A program made the position numbers and the translations under genes. Shown in pieces: positions 25,771 to 34,463 of a DNA stretch of 64,000 nucleotides. The notes beneath the pieces were generated by a model. That model saw only the letters and a program-made list of their open reading frames with translations, had not been told where the DNA came from and ran no database searches. Position 1 is the first letter of the stretch. Every line of letters starts with the position of its first letter. Source of the DNA: UBA4582 sp013204195 (GTDB lineage: Bacteria; Pseudomonadota; Gammaproteobacteria; Pseudomonadales; Azotimanducaceae); contig CAWUUH010000036.1 in the NCBI GenBank assembly GCA_963925735.1, positions 1 through 64,000 on the forward strand, in the 5' to 3' direction.

Positions 25771-26649
25771 ATGAATGGTTTCCTCGCCAAGATGGGCTAC
25801 GGGCCTGCTGACCGGGTGTTAATCACCCATATTGATGATTTAGGCTTTAGCCATGCCGCGAATGTGGCGGGCTTTGAGTGCCTGGATGTGGGGGCCGCGA
25901 GTTGTGGTTCGATCCTGGTGAATGGTCCCTGGTTTCAGGAAGCTGTGGCCCGGGTTCAGGAGCAGCCGGCCTACGATGTGGGAATACATCTGACCTTGAC
26001 CTGCGAATACCCGACATTTCGTTGGGCGGCGCTCAGTACCCGCGATCGGGCGTCTGGCTTGTTAGATGAACAAGGCTATCTGTGGCGCACGCGAGAAGAT
26101 GCGATTCGCCATGTGACGGTTGATGCTGCCAGAGCGGAAATGCGCGCGCAAATCGAAACAGCGTTGGCGACCGGCGTGCCCTTCACCCATATCGATACCC
26201 ATATGGGCAGCGTGGTGCATCCTAAATTTCTGGCAGATTACCTCGCGCTTGCAGAGGAATACAGGCTGGTTGCGTTCTTGCCGAATATGACGCGAGCGAC
26301 CCTGGCCGGCATTGATCGAGCGGCGATGGCAGATGACTATCTGCAGGTGCTGGAGAAGATTGACCGAGAGCAGGTGCCCACCCTGGATGAGATTTTGATT
26401 GAGACCTTGATCCCGCTCGACGACAAGTCGGCGTTTTATCGGCAGTTGATCGATGGTATCAAGCCAGGCTTGAGCCATCTCCTGTTTCATCCGGCTTGTA
26501 TGAGCGAGGAACTGCTGGCCATCGATCATGAGCGACCTGGTTCAAGGCATGCGGACTATCTTGCCTGGCGCGACCCGGCGCTGAAGCAATATATTCTCGA
26601 TGCGGGCATCCATCTTATCGGCTATAAGGAGTTGCAAGCCCACTTGTGA
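25771..26649 (+). CDS. ChbG/HpnK (YdjC-like) family deacetylase
   Basis: The 292-residue protein has the metal-binding landmarks of YdjC/ChbG deacetylases: H-I-D-D-L-G-F-S near residue 20, V-G-I-H-L-T-L-T near 73 and T-H-I-D-T-H-M-G near 140. It also has the late H-P-A-C-M segment. Members remove acetyl groups from N-acetyl sugars or hopanoid glycans. A good AAGGAG lies before the ATG, 18 bases after the thiolase-like stop. The substrate is not known here; the acyl-CoA context is unusual for a sugar enzyme. Confidence 0.88.
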   Translation: MNGFLAKMGYGPADRVLITHIDDLGFSHAANVAGFECLDVGAASCGSILVNGPWFQEAVARVQEQPAYDVGIHLTLTCEYPTFRWAALSTRDRASGLLDEQGYLWRTREDAIRHVTVDAARAEMRAQIETALATGVPFTHIDTHMGSVVHPKFLADYLALAEEYRLVAFLPNMTRATLAGIDRAAMADDYLQVLEKIDREQVPTLDEILIETLIPLDDKSAFYRQLIDGIKPGLSHLLFHPACMSEELLAIDHERPGSRHADYLAWRDPALKQYILDAGIHLIGYKELQAHL

Positions 26650-26663
26650 GCGCTGCATAACCC

Positions 26664-27317
26664 ATGAACAACACTTCTACTGATGCTGCTGGCCTCAAAC
26701 ATCCGCCGCTGGCAGCGGATGTGGGGCTGATTCGAGCTTATTTTGCCGCTGCCATGGCGCAGGTCGGCCAGCCTGAGTTGCGCAATCCCCATGTCGAGGA
26801 GCGTGTTTCTGAAGGGGTTCGTCAGAGAGCAAAGCCCTCGGCGGTTTTGTTGCCCATTATTAATCATGCTGCGGGTCCGACTCTACTCGTGACCCGGCGC
26901 CAGGCACAGATTCGATTCGCGGGGCATATCTGTTTCCCCGGTGGTCGAGTTGATGCCGTCGATGAGTCCTTGGTTGAGACTGCGTTGCGCGAGACTCGCG
27001 AAGAAATCGATCTGGCCACAGCGGACATTGAGGTGTTGGGGGTTCTTGGCGATTACTACACTCAGGCGGGATATCGGATTACCCCCGTGGTGGGCTTGAT
27101 TCAGCCACCTTATCAGGTGTTGGCAAATCCGCAGGAAGTGGCAGAAATCTATGAGGTGTCGCTGGCGCGGGCGCTGGACAGCGCGAACTACGCGTTAACC
27201 TGGCATCGACCAGAGCGAGCACACTACTCTTTCACCGAAGGCGAGGTTCGAATTGCGGGCCCGACCGTCTCGCTGATGATCGGCTTTTACGAGGCCTTGC
27301 TGGGTTTTAGCGCCTAA
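26664..27317 (+). CDS. Nudix hydrolase, CoA pyrophosphatase-like (NudL/YeaB group)
   Basis: The 217-residue product contains a full Nudix box, G-R-V-D-A-V-D-E-S-L-V-E-T-A-L-R-E-T-R-E-E-I split around residue 95, preceded by F-A-G-H-I-C-F-P-G. The latter is the UPF0035 mark of CoA-diphosphatases. Such enzymes split CoA and acyl-CoA into phosphopantetheine and 3',5'-ADP. An acyl-CoA-rich neighbourhood fits this. The first 50 residues form a helical extension. The start has no strong ribosome site; it lies 14 bases after the deacetylase stop, so coupling is likely. Confidence 0.87.
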   Translation: MNNTSTDAAGLKHPPLAADVGLIRAYFAAAMAQVGQPELRNPHVEERVSEGVRQRAKPSAVLLPIINHAAGPTLLVTRRQAQIRFAGHICFPGGRVDAVDESLVETALRETREEIDLATADIEVLGVLGDYYTQAGYRITPVVGLIQPPYQVLANPQEVAEIYEVSLARALDSANYALTWHRPERAHYSFTEGEVRIAGPTVSLMIGFYEALLGFSA

Positions 27318-27422
27318 GTCTGAAGCCTTCAGTGGCTCATGGCGCACAGCCCACGACGAGGTGAGCCTATGATGAGGCTAAGGGGCGTTATCAATAATAA
27401 CTGCTGATGTGGTGCTGAGGTG

Positions 27423-27448
27423 GTGCTGATTAGTCGTGCTGATTAGTC
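27423..27448. repeat. 13-bp tandem duplication at a gene end
   Basis: GTGCTGATTAGTC occurs twice in tandem, with further related GGTGCTGA copies upstream. The second copy covers the stop codon of the MerC-like gene. Confidence 0.85.
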
Positions 27449-27868
27449 GTGCTGGCAGTCAACGGTGCGGCAACAACGGAAGTTCTGGATATGCGCCAGG
27501 GCGAGGACCAGGCCGCCGAGGGTGGTGACAATACGCTCGCCTTGATAGCCAAAGACGTCGTGGCCGAACAGGGCAGTGAAGGTTAAAACGCTCAAGCCAA
27601 TGGTGCCCAGGACTAGGGTCAGGCGGTCTTTATGTTTGCGACAGCCGATGGTCAGGGCGATTAGGCTGGTGGGGAGAATCAGCAGCAGCATGACCAGATG
27701 GAATTGTTGCTCATCCAGTAGGCTGCCCTGAACGATGGGAAATACGGTCACTAACAGCGGCAACACCAGGCAATGGACCATGCAAGTGCCGGAAAGAATG
27801 ACAGCCATACCGTCAAGCCAGCGCTCGCGGCTTTGGGGTTCTGTTGAATGTTTGGTTTCATCGCTCAT
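27443..27868 (-). CDS. MerC-domain membrane protein
   Basis: The 141-residue protein (ATG 27868) has four hydrophobic helices. It carries a C-M-V-H-C motif in the first, typical of the MerC mercury-transport family. A C-C-x-x-x-D-C segment lies near the C-terminus. Many marine bacteria carry MerC-domain proteins outside mer operons. The frame extends to 27979, but the upstream part overlaps the VOC promoter region and looks non-coding. It is divergent from the VOC gene. No mer genes are nearby, so a mercury role is only possible. Confidence 0.82.
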   Translation of the reverse strand: MSDETKHSTEPQSRERWLDGMAVILSGTCMVHCLVLPLLVTVFPIVQGSLLDEQQFHLVMLLLILPTSLIALTIGCRKHKDRLTLVLGTIGLSVLTFTALFGHDVFGYQGERIVTTLGGLVLALAHIQNFRCCRTVDCQHD

Positions 27869-27992
27869 AAGGGCGCAGTTTATACCACAATGCCGGTACA
27901 ATAACCCAGTAATTCGTAAGGTATCGCAGATCAAAGTGCGACAAACCAGTGATGTTATGTCGCCTTTATAATTTTCCATTTGGAGGTTCAGT

Positions 27993-28472
27993 GTGGCGAA
28001 AATTCAAGGACTCGACCATGCGGCTTATCGTTGCCGTGATTCCGAACAGACCCGGCAATTCTATGAAGACTTCCTCGGTTTGCCCCTGGTTGAGGCCTTT
28101 GAAATTGATCTGACTCAGACGGGTCGTGCGACGGGTGTTCTGCACAGCTTTTACCAAATGCAAGATGGCGCCTGTATCGCCTTCTTTGAAGATCCTGAGC
28201 AACCCTTTGACTTCAAGCCACAGCACGACTTCGACTTGCACCTGGCGCTCGCCGTGGATCATGAGACCTTGCATGCCATGTTCCAGAAAGGCCGTCAGTC
28301 TGGCATCGACACCCGTGGCATTGCCGATCATGGTTTTATCCACTCAATCTATTTTCGTGATCCCAACGGTTATGTGGTGGAGTTGGCGGCTCGGACCGAT
28401 ACCGGTATGGCCGGGGCGGTGGCCGCCCATGAGGCATTGACTGCCTGGCAAGTTAAGCGTTCTGTGAGTTAA
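27993..28472 (+). CDS. VOC-family (glyoxalase/dioxygenase-fold) protein
   Basis: The start is GTG 27993, with GGAGG about eight bases before it. The 159-residue product has two betaalphabetabetabeta modules: L-D-H-A-A-Y-R-C-R-D at 6-15 with a possible metal His8, and a late S-I-Y-F-R-D-P-N-G-Y-V-V-E-L-A with the conserved Glu near 132. It may be a glyoxalase, dioxygenase or binding protein. Nothing in the neighbours fixes the substrate. Confidence 0.85.
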   Translation: MAKIQGLDHAAYRCRDSEQTRQFYEDFLGLPLVEAFEIDLTQTGRATGVLHSFYQMQDGACIAFFEDPEQPFDFKPQHDFDLHLALAVDHETLHAMFQKGRQSGIDTRGIADHGFIHSIYFRDPNGYVVELAARTDTGMAGAVAAHEALTAWQVKRSVS

Positions 28473-28516
28473 GGCTGTAGAGGTTTGCCAGCGGCATTTT
28501 AAAAGCCATTCCAGGG

Positions 28517-28544
28517 TTTATTGTTGGTCATTCTTGCCTATAAT
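28517..28544 (+). promoter_or_regulatory. Candidate sigma-70 promoter before the DUF47/Pit pair
   Basis: A perfect TATAAT lies at 28539-28544, 27 bases before the ATG at 28572. The best -35 (TTTATT, 28517-28522, 16-base spacer) is weak. No clear Pho box was found near it. Confidence 0.4.
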
Positions 28545-28571
28545 GCCTAGCAACTTATTCCGGATAACGTT

Positions 28572-29252
28572 ATGGCTATTAGTCCGCTATTTAATCAATT
28601 GTTTTCGCGAAGCCCCGTCGCGCCTATGCAGGAGCACATGAAGGTCGCAGCGCAAGCCGCGACCGAGGTGCAAGGCTATATGGCCGCAGTAATCGCGGGC
28701 GATTGGGATCAGGCAACCACTCTGGGTGCGCATATCAATGACCTTGAGGATGAAGCCGATGATATCAAGCGCAAGATTCGCTTAAGCCTGCCGCGCAGCC
28801 TGTTTATGCCCGTCTCACGCTCTGACCTGCTTGAACTGCTCCAGGCCCAAGACAGGATCGCGAACCTGGCGAAGCATATTGTCGGACTGACATCCAGTCG
28901 GCGGATGGCCATTCCTGCCGCGCTGGCCCCTGCCATGACGGCGCTGGTTGAAGCCGCGGTAAAACCCGCGAATGTCGCACTGGAAGCGCTCAATGAGTTG
29001 GATGAGCTGATTACCACCGGCTTCAGTGGCAAGGAAGTGGAGTTGGTGTCAGCCATGATTGCTCGTCTAGATGCGGTTGAGCATGCGGCAGATATCAAAG
29101 AGGCTGAGTTGACCCGGCTGCTGTACAGTCTAGAGAAAAGCCTGGATCCCGTTGATGTCATGTTTTTATACCGTCTTATCGAATGGATCGGCGATTTAGC
29201 CGATAAATCCCAGACCGTGGGCAATCGAATGCTATATCTCATCGCGCGCTAA
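28572..29252 (+). CDS. DUF47/PhoU-like Pit accessory protein
   Basis: The 226-residue all-helical protein belongs to the TIGR00153/DUF47 group: M-Q-E-H-M-K near 18, E-D-E-A-D-D-I-K-R-K-I near 57 and L-P-R-S-L-F-M-P-V-S-R-S-D-L near 70. These acidic motifs bind metal in PhoU relatives. Such genes are almost always next to pit. The product is thought to tune phosphate uptake by the Pit carrier. It lies 49 bases before the pit gene and is likely co-transcribed. Confidence 0.93.
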   Translation: MAISPLFNQLFSRSPVAPMQEHMKVAAQAATEVQGYMAAVIAGDWDQATTLGAHINDLEDEADDIKRKIRLSLPRSLFMPVSRSDLLELLQAQDRIANLAKHIVGLTSSRRMAIPAALAPAMTALVEAAVKPANVALEALNELDELITTGFSGKEVELVSAMIARLDAVEHAADIKEAELTRLLYSLEKSLDPVDVMFLYRLIEWIGDLADKSQTVGNRMLYLIAR

Positions 29253-29301
29253 CTATCGCCGCTTAGAAACCGTATTAACATGAATTATCAGGTGTGATCT
29301 T

Positions 29302-30570
29302 ATGGGCGTAATAGAAGATTACGGCAGTACGCTGCTGCTGCTAGCAATAATATTTGGCTTTTTTATGGCCTGGGGCGTGGGTGCCAATGATGTGGCCAAT
29401 GCCATGGGGACCTCGGTGGGCTCAAAGGCGATCACCATCAAACAAGCCATTATTATCGCGATGGTGTTCGAGTTTGCCGGTGCCTATCTTGCCGGCGGTG
29501 AGGTGACCTCGACTATTCGTAAAGGTATTATCGATCCAGGGCTGCTGGCGACAGACCCAGAGTTGTTGGTCTATGGGATGATGGCGTCATTGCTGGCGGC
29601 GGGCACCTGGCTGCTGATTGCCTCTGCTTACGGTTGGCCAGTTTCGACAACGCACACGATTGTTGGCGCGATCGTTGGTTTCGCCTCGGTGGGCATATCC
29701 ACTGATGCCGTTCAATGGGGCAAGGTGGGTGAAATCGTTTCCAGTTGGGTGGTCTCGCCGGTGATCGCTGGCACCTTTGCCTTCGTGATTTCCTTGAGCA
29801 TTCGTCGTTTTATATTCGGCGCCCCTGACGCTTTCGTGGCGGCCAAGCGTTATTTACCCATTTATGTGTTCTTTGTCGGCTATATGATATCCATGGTGAC
29901 GCTCACCAAAGGGTTGAAACATGTGGGCCTACATATCAGCTTCGAAGAGTCCCTGGTCTACTCCGCTGGCGTGGCATTGCTGATCGTCGGGTTGGGTGTT
30001 TTTGGGCTTTCGCGCGTCAAACGTGTTGCGAAGTCTGATCAGTTGGATCTGGTCAACGTCGAGAAAATTTTTGCGGTTATGATGCTGTTTACAGCTTGTG
30101 CTATGGCCTTTGCTCATGGTTCAAATGATGTCGCGAATGCGATAGGTCCGCTGGCTGCGGTCAATAGTATTATTGAAAGTGGTGGCGTGGTGGGGGCCAA
30201 GTCGGCAACCCCCAGCTGGATTCTGTTGCTGGGTGGCGGTGGTATTGTCGCCGGCTTGGCACTTTATGGCTACCGCGTGATACAGACCATTGGCACGCAT
30301 ATTACGGAGCTAACCCCCAGTAGCGGCTTTGCCGCAGAACTTGCCGCTGCGGCAACGGTGGTGGTTGCCTCAGGTGCGAGCTTACCGATATCGACGACCC
30401 ATACCCTGGTGGGGGCGGTGTTAGGCGTCGGACTGGCCCGTGGTATTTCAGCGTTGAACCTGCGCGTTGTCGGGACAATTTTTGTTTCCTGGCTGGTGAC
30501 CCTGCCCGCCGGCGCTGGCCTGTCGATTTTGTTTTTCTATTTGTTCAAGGGGATCTTCGGGACCGGCTAA
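29302..30570 (+). CDS. pit: Inorganic phosphate transporter, PiT family
   Basis: The 422-residue membrane protein has the duplicated PiT signature: G-A-N-D-V-A-N-A-M-G-T near residue 27, and H-G-S-N-D-V-A-N-A-I-G-P near 273. Each is followed by later P-V-S-T-T-H-T or P-I-S-T-T-H-T motifs. It moves metal-phosphate with H+ or Na+. The length is typical of the shorter bacterial PiT group that pairs with DUF47. It has about ten helices and no large cytoplasmic loop. Confidence 0.95.
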   Translation: MGVIEDYGSTLLLLAIIFGFFMAWGVGANDVANAMGTSVGSKAITIKQAIIIAMVFEFAGAYLAGGEVTSTIRKGIIDPGLLATDPELLVYGMMASLLAAGTWLLIASAYGWPVSTTHTIVGAIVGFASVGISTDAVQWGKVGEIVSSWVVSPVIAGTFAFVISLSIRRFIFGAPDAFVAAKRYLPIYVFFVGYMISMVTLTKGLKHVGLHISFEESLVYSAGVALLIVGLGVFGLSRVKRVAKSDQLDLVNVEKIFAVMMLFTACAMAFAHGSNDVANAIGPLAAVNSIIESGGVVGAKSATPSWILLLGGGGIVAGLALYGYRVIQTIGTHITELTPSSGFAAELAAAATVVVASGASLPISTTHTLVGAVLGVGLARGISALNLRVVGTIFVSWLVTLPAGAGLSILFFYLFKGIFGTG

Positions 30571-30633
30571 TCGAAACCGATACCGGGGTGCGGAGTTCTT
30601 CACACTGTAGTCGATCACCGACAGAGGCATCTT

Positions 30634-31335
30634 ATGTTCGCTAACAAGACTGTGATTGTAACCGGCGGTGCCGGTGCGCTAGGCCGTGAAGTCGTCCGCT
30701 GGTTCAGCGCTCGTGGTGCCCAAGTGGGCGTTCTGGATATCAGTGCTGAGGTCCTTCACGAGGCTTTTCCCGCTGTTGACGAGAATCTCTGTCTGGTCAG
30801 TTGTGACCTGACCCAGCGTGGCAGTTGCGCCGAAGCCGTGGCAACAATCCAGGCTCGATTCGGCGCAGTGGATATTTTATGTAACACCGCTGGCGGTTTC
30901 CTGATGGGTGATCCGGTCCACAATACCTCCGATGAAACCTGGAATTTTTTGTTCGACCTTAATGCCCGCTCGATTCTGAATATGAGTGCGGCGGTAGTGC
31001 CGGCCATGTTAGCCGGTGGCGCTGGCAAAGTGGTTAATGTGGCCGCGCGAGCAGCACTGGGTGGTGGGGCAATGATGGGGGCTTATACTGCGTCCAAGGC
31101 CGCTGTTTTGCGACTCACGGAAAGCATGGCGCAGGAACTGCGTGGCCATAACATTAACGTCAATTGCGTGTTGCCAAGCTTGATTGATACACCGCGAAAC
31201 CGTCAGGACATGCCTGGTGCAGATTATTCTCAATGGGTCACGCCGGCTGAAATTGCCAGCGTTATTGGTTTCCTCGCATCGCCAGATGCCGGCGCCGTGC
31301 ATGGTGCAGGTATTCCTGTCGATGGCTTGAGTTAA
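30634..31335 (+). CDS. Short-chain dehydrogenase/reductase
   Basis: The 233-residue protein has the SDR cofactor loop T-G-G-A-G-A-L-G (10-17), the C-N-T-A-G-G-F variant of N-A-G, and the active-site Y-T-A-S-K. The Ser normally 13 residues before Tyr is Ala (N-V-A-A-R-A-A-L-G-G-G). I believe a close SDR subgroup with N-V-G-A-R-A-A-L shares this, so it may be a lineage trait rather than decay. AGAGG lies seven bases before the ATG. It probably forms an operon with the crotonase gene. The substrate is unknown. Confidence 0.88.
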   Translation: MFANKTVIVTGGAGALGREVVRWFSARGAQVGVLDISAEVLHEAFPAVDENLCLVSCDLTQRGSCAEAVATIQARFGAVDILCNTAGGFLMGDPVHNTSDETWNFLFDLNARSILNMSAAVVPAMLAGGAGKVVNVAARAALGGGAMMGAYTASKAAVLRLTESMAQELRGHNINVNCVLPSLIDTPRNRQDMPGADYSQWVTPAEIASVIGFLASPDAGAVHGAGIPVDGLS

Positions 31336-31393
31336 CACATCAAGCACCTGGGTGCCGTGAGTTTACAATTCTTGATGCAAAGGAGATAAGCGC

Positions 31394-32176
31394 ATGAATG
31401 ACTGGATTCTCTACAATGTGGAAAACAGTATTGCGACAGTGACCATCAATCGACCTGAAAAGCGCAATGCTATGACCTATGCGATGCTCGGCGACTTCAT
31501 TGAGACCATGGCTCGGGCTGGTGCCGACGATGAGGTTCGAGTGGTGATTCTGACGGGTACCGCGGGTGCATTTTGCGCCGGCACAGACCTGGCTGACCTG
31601 GATACGATACCTGGTGAGACCCGTGGTTTGCGTGGCTCTGCCACGGAAAAGTCTCGTTGGTGGCCTATCGTCTCCTGCCCTAAACCTGTTATTGCCGCCA
31701 TCGATGGGCCTGCTGTTGGTATGGGCGCGGAATTCACCAGCCAGTGTGATATCCGTATCGCGTCTACTCGAGCGCGGTTTGCCTGGAATTTTGCCCATCG
31801 AGGTTTGGTCCCAGATACCGGCGCGGGCAGCTGGCTGTTACCCCGGTTGATTGGTACCTCCCAGGCATTCTGGTTGTTATATTCTGGCGAATTCGTATCC
31901 GCTAGCCAGGCCTATGATCTGAAGTATGTTAGCGCGGTTTGTGAGCCGGAAGATCTTATGGCCAAAGCCCGTGAGATGGCAGAGACCATATTGAAAGGTT
32001 CGCCCTTTTCTCATCAGCGAATGAAAACGCTGGTATATGAAGGTTTAGGCATCGACGTTGATAAACATATGGAAAATCATACTAAAGCGCTGGGCGAGTG
32101 TTTCAAATCGGCGGACCATAAGGAAGGGGTTGCGTCTTTTCTGGAGCGGCGACCGGCTAATTTCACTGGTCAATAA
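31394..32176 (+). CDS. Enoyl-CoA hydratase/isomerase (crotonase) family protein
   Basis: The 260-residue protein starts N-S-I-A-T-V-T-I-N-R-P-E-K-R-N-A-M, the crotonase beginning. It has the oxyanion-hole segment A-F-C-A-G-T-D-L near 59 and A-V-G-M-G-A-E-F near 111. The region R-G-L-V-P-D-T-G near 137 has Asp where many hydratases hold the second Glu, so hydratase activity is less sure than isomerase or other crotonase chemistry. AAGGAG lies before the ATG. It is likely co-transcribed with the SDR upstream and the Nudix gene downstream. Confidence 0.9.
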   Translation: MNDWILYNVENSIATVTINRPEKRNAMTYAMLGDFIETMARAGADDEVRVVILTGTAGAFCAGTDLADLDTIPGETRGLRGSATEKSRWWPIVSCPKPVIAAIDGPAVGMGAEFTSQCDIRIASTRARFAWNFAHRGLVPDTGAGSWLLPRLIGTSQAFWLLYSGEFVSASQAYDLKYVSAVCEPEDLMAKAREMAETILKGSPFSHQRMKTLVYEGLGIDVDKHMENHTKALGECFKSADHKEGVASFLERRPANFTGQ

Positions 32177-32218
32177 CGCTATTTTTCTGTGCAGCTTGAG
32201 TGTTCGGAGTGGGATTGA

Positions 32219-32773
32219 ATGAACCTGGAAATTGCAGCTTGGCAACGTCAACGCAGCCGAGTCGTCGCTGATTGTCGTATCTTCACAGTGAACGAGTCAA
32301 CTTCGTTGTCGCCCATTACCCAGCAGGCGCATCAGTTCTACTTCTTGGACACCGCAGATTGGGTCAATGTGGTGCCGATCACCGCAGACAATGAGGTGGT
32401 GCTGGTGCGTCAGTTCCGTCATGGGTCAGAGCGTATCACCCTTGAAATTCCCGGTGGCATGGTGGACCCAGGGGAGCTGCCCGCCGCCGCCGCCGCCCGC
32501 GAATGCCTGGAAGAAACCGGCTACGTGGCCGGTGAACTAGTTTCATTGGGTTGCTTAAATCCTAATCCAGCCATTTTCAAGAACTACCTGCATACCTGGT
32601 TGGCGCCCGTTGTGCATTCTGGGGCGGCAATCGATAATCAGTCCACAGAGCACACGGAAGTTCAATTGGTCCCCTTGTCACAGATCCCGGAATTACTTCT
32701 CAGTGGTGAGATAGATCATGCGCTGGTGGTGGCGACATTGTGGCGCGCTCTGTATCACCTGGGTGGTGAATAG
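32219..32773 (+). CDS. Nudix hydrolase, ADP-ribose pyrophosphatase-like
   Basis: The 184-residue protein has the Nudix box G-M-V-D-P-G-E-L-P with A-A-R-E-C-L-E-E-T-G-Y near residue 80. Before it lies V-R-Q-F-R-H-G, the N-terminal motif of NudF/ADP-sugar pyrophosphatases. After it comes P-N-P-A-I-F-K-N-Y-L-H-T, also seen in that group. It would hydrolyse ADP-ribose or related nucleotide sugars. GGAG lies nine bases before the ATG. Confidence 0.88.
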   Translation: MNLEIAAWQRQRSRVVADCRIFTVNESTSLSPITQQAHQFYFLDTADWVNVVPITADNEVVLVRQFRHGSERITLEIPGGMVDPGELPAAAAARECLEETGYVAGELVSLGCLNPNPAIFKNYLHTWLAPVVHSGAAIDNQSTEHTEVQLVPLSQIPELLLSGEIDHALVVATLWRALYHLGGE

Positions 32774-32786
32774 CGCCTGCCGGCGC

Positions 32787-33371
32787 TCACAGGGTCAGCT
32801 GAGTAGCAATAGGTTTGGCTTCTACAGTTAAGGCATGGCGGCGCTGAAAATTATCTCGGGCTTCGGCGGCCGGGTGGCGGGACGCTTCCCAGACAGAGAG
32901 ATCTGCATAGCGGGTGATCAAGAGCATTTGCCCGAAAATCGCAGTAGATTCGGGTTCGGCAAACAAGCCCTGAACCTGAGTCTGAAAGCCGGCTTCAAAG
33001 CTTTGCCAGGCGGCTGTTGATAGCTCGACGATTTCTTGCACGTCCGCATTGTTAACTTTAAACCATCGAAAGACATAGATCCCTGGCGTTGTCAGGGGTG
33101 CGTGTTCTGTTGGCCTAGCCGTCGGTACAAACAAATGGCTGGCTTCAAGCTCAAGGTTGGCGGCGGTGACGATTTTCTGCAGCGAGTGTGGCTGGAGACT
33201 ATAAGTGACCACGTAGATCTCGTTGGTGGCCAGGCCAAACAGACCCGAAAAGATGCCGTAGAGCGTGATGCCTTGCGCTTCGAGTTCAGCTTGATGAGCC
33301 CTGATCGCGGTAATCCCATGCTTGCTGCTGGGTCGACTGTGATCTTTGATCAGACTAACCTGGTAAATCAC
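32787..33371 (-). CDS. Hypothetical protein, NIPSNAP/dimeric alpha-beta barrel-like
   Basis: The GTG start at 33371 has AAGGA eight bases upstream. The 194-residue protein appears to hold two ferredoxin-like halves: G-I-Y-V-F-R-W-F-K-V near 95, E-L-S-T-A-A-W-Q-S-F-E near 113, then Q-M-L-L-I-T-R-Y-A-D-L-S-V-W-E-A-S near 147. The last pattern is like NIPSNAP and other dimeric barrel proteins. No catalytic residues can be named. It is convergent with the Nudix gene. Confidence 0.6.
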   Translation of the reverse strand: MIYQVSLIKDHSRPSSKHGITAIRAHQAELEAQGITLYGIFSGLFGLATNEIYVVTYSLQPHSLQKIVTAANLELEASHLFVPTARPTEHAPLTTPGIYVFRWFKVNNADVQEIVELSTAAWQSFEAGFQTQVQGLFAEPESTAIFGQMLLITRYADLSVWEASRHPAAEARDNFQRRHALTVEAKPIATQLTL

Positions 33372-33439
33372 GCAAAGTTCCTTTCAGTAAGCGTCATGTT
33401 AGCGGCATGGCCAGTGTCGTCGGACAAGCGCTGAGTATT

Positions 33440-34300
33440 TCATGTCCGGGTGTCGAGACTGTAACGACTCAGATTGTTGTACCGAATCATGCTTTGAATT
33501 TCTTTTACGTAAGCCTTGCCGCGTTCAGAGTACCGCAGTAATCCTTCTGCCAGTACCATACCCGTGATAGTCTCGTTTTCTATACGCAGTTCTGCTCGAA
33601 TTTTCCGAAGATTTTTGTATCCGTTGTTGGTGTTTATAGTTTTAACGTAGTACCTCACGCTATGACTGACAGACTCGAACTTTGCCACTTCATGTAAGGC
33701 GTCATCGTCGCGATCGGCAGGCTTCAAACCACAACCTTTTTTGAAGCACCAGAGTCCGAAAAAATTATTCGCTTTGACTGCAAACCGCGAGGTCCCCCAA
33801 GCGGATTCGTTGGCTGACTGAGCGAGTATGAGTCCGGCTGGCACTATGTCGCAGCGGCTTAGTAGTTCTGTGATGTGCGCCATAGTTATCTCGTTTTCTA
33901 CGTCGACATGGTAGGTGTCAAGCAACTCTTCCAGTAAGAGTTGTTCGGCATTATCAAGGTCTTTTTCGTTTATAAATTTTTCCCGGATGCTCAATATAGA
34001 TTCGCGTTGCGCTAACACTGACGCGTTGGCCTGGCGGATCATCGGCAGCATATACTCAAAAAATGTTTTTTTCTTTTCTTTGACATCTCGAATCTTGGCG
34101 AAGTCGGGTCTGTCTTTGAATTTGGTTGGGGTTTTGATAGCTGGGGAGGGGGTGCTGTTATTGCTTTTTTTGACAAGATGGCTGTCGTCTTTTAGCGAGA
34201 CATTGGGACTCTCTTGACCTATGTTGGCAGAATCGAAAACATAGATGCCCAGGATGGTCAGTAGAATGATCGGCAGAATGATGAGCTTAATCCGTTTCAT
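33440..34300 (-). CDS. bax: Bax-like glucosaminidase-domain protein
   Basis: The 286-residue product has an N-terminal membrane anchor (about 4-22), a Ser/Thr-rich linker and a domain from about 75 that matches E. coli Bax. It has a helical start and the lysozyme-like centre L-A-Q-S-A-N-E-S-A-W-G-T-S-R-F with the catalytic Glu near 166, then N-N-F-F-G-L-W-C-F. The family cleaves peptidoglycan glycan chains. It would act on the periplasmic side. Its DNA is AT-richer than neighbouring genes and Lys/Asn content is higher, which could mean transfer or relaxed codon use. Confidence 0.85.
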   Translation of the reverse strand: MKRIKLIILPIILLTILGIYVFDSANIGQESPNVSLKDDSHLVKKSNNSTPSPAIKTPTKFKDRPDFAKIRDVKEKKKTFFEYMLPMIRQANASVLAQRESILSIREKFINEKDLDNAEQLLLEELLDTYHVDVENEITMAHITELLSRCDIVPAGLILAQSANESAWGTSRFAVKANNFFGLWCFKKGCGLKPADRDDDALHEVAKFESVSHSVRYYVKTINTNNGYKNLRKIRAELRIENETITGMVLAEGLLRYSERGKAYVKEIQSMIRYNNLSRYSLDTRT

Positions 34301-34463
34301 AATAAGTCAGGTCTCATTGGCAGTCAGACTCGATTATACGGCTATTGTGGCTGTTGGCCAATCGTGGCCCACGGCGACTTGGTGTGGGGGCATCGCCTCG
34401 TACCTGTCGCTGCAGAGTACTGTCAGGCATTTAGGTTTTTTACCGCTGAAACAATGTACGAAA

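Noticed and set aside
27869..27990. Zur or Mer operator before the MerC-like gene
   Set aside because: No palindrome close to either consensus was found by eye.
30634..31335. SDR inactivated by loss of its catalytic Ser
   Set aside because: The Ala appears to be a feature of a close SDR subgroup with the same surrounding motif, so decay is not implied.
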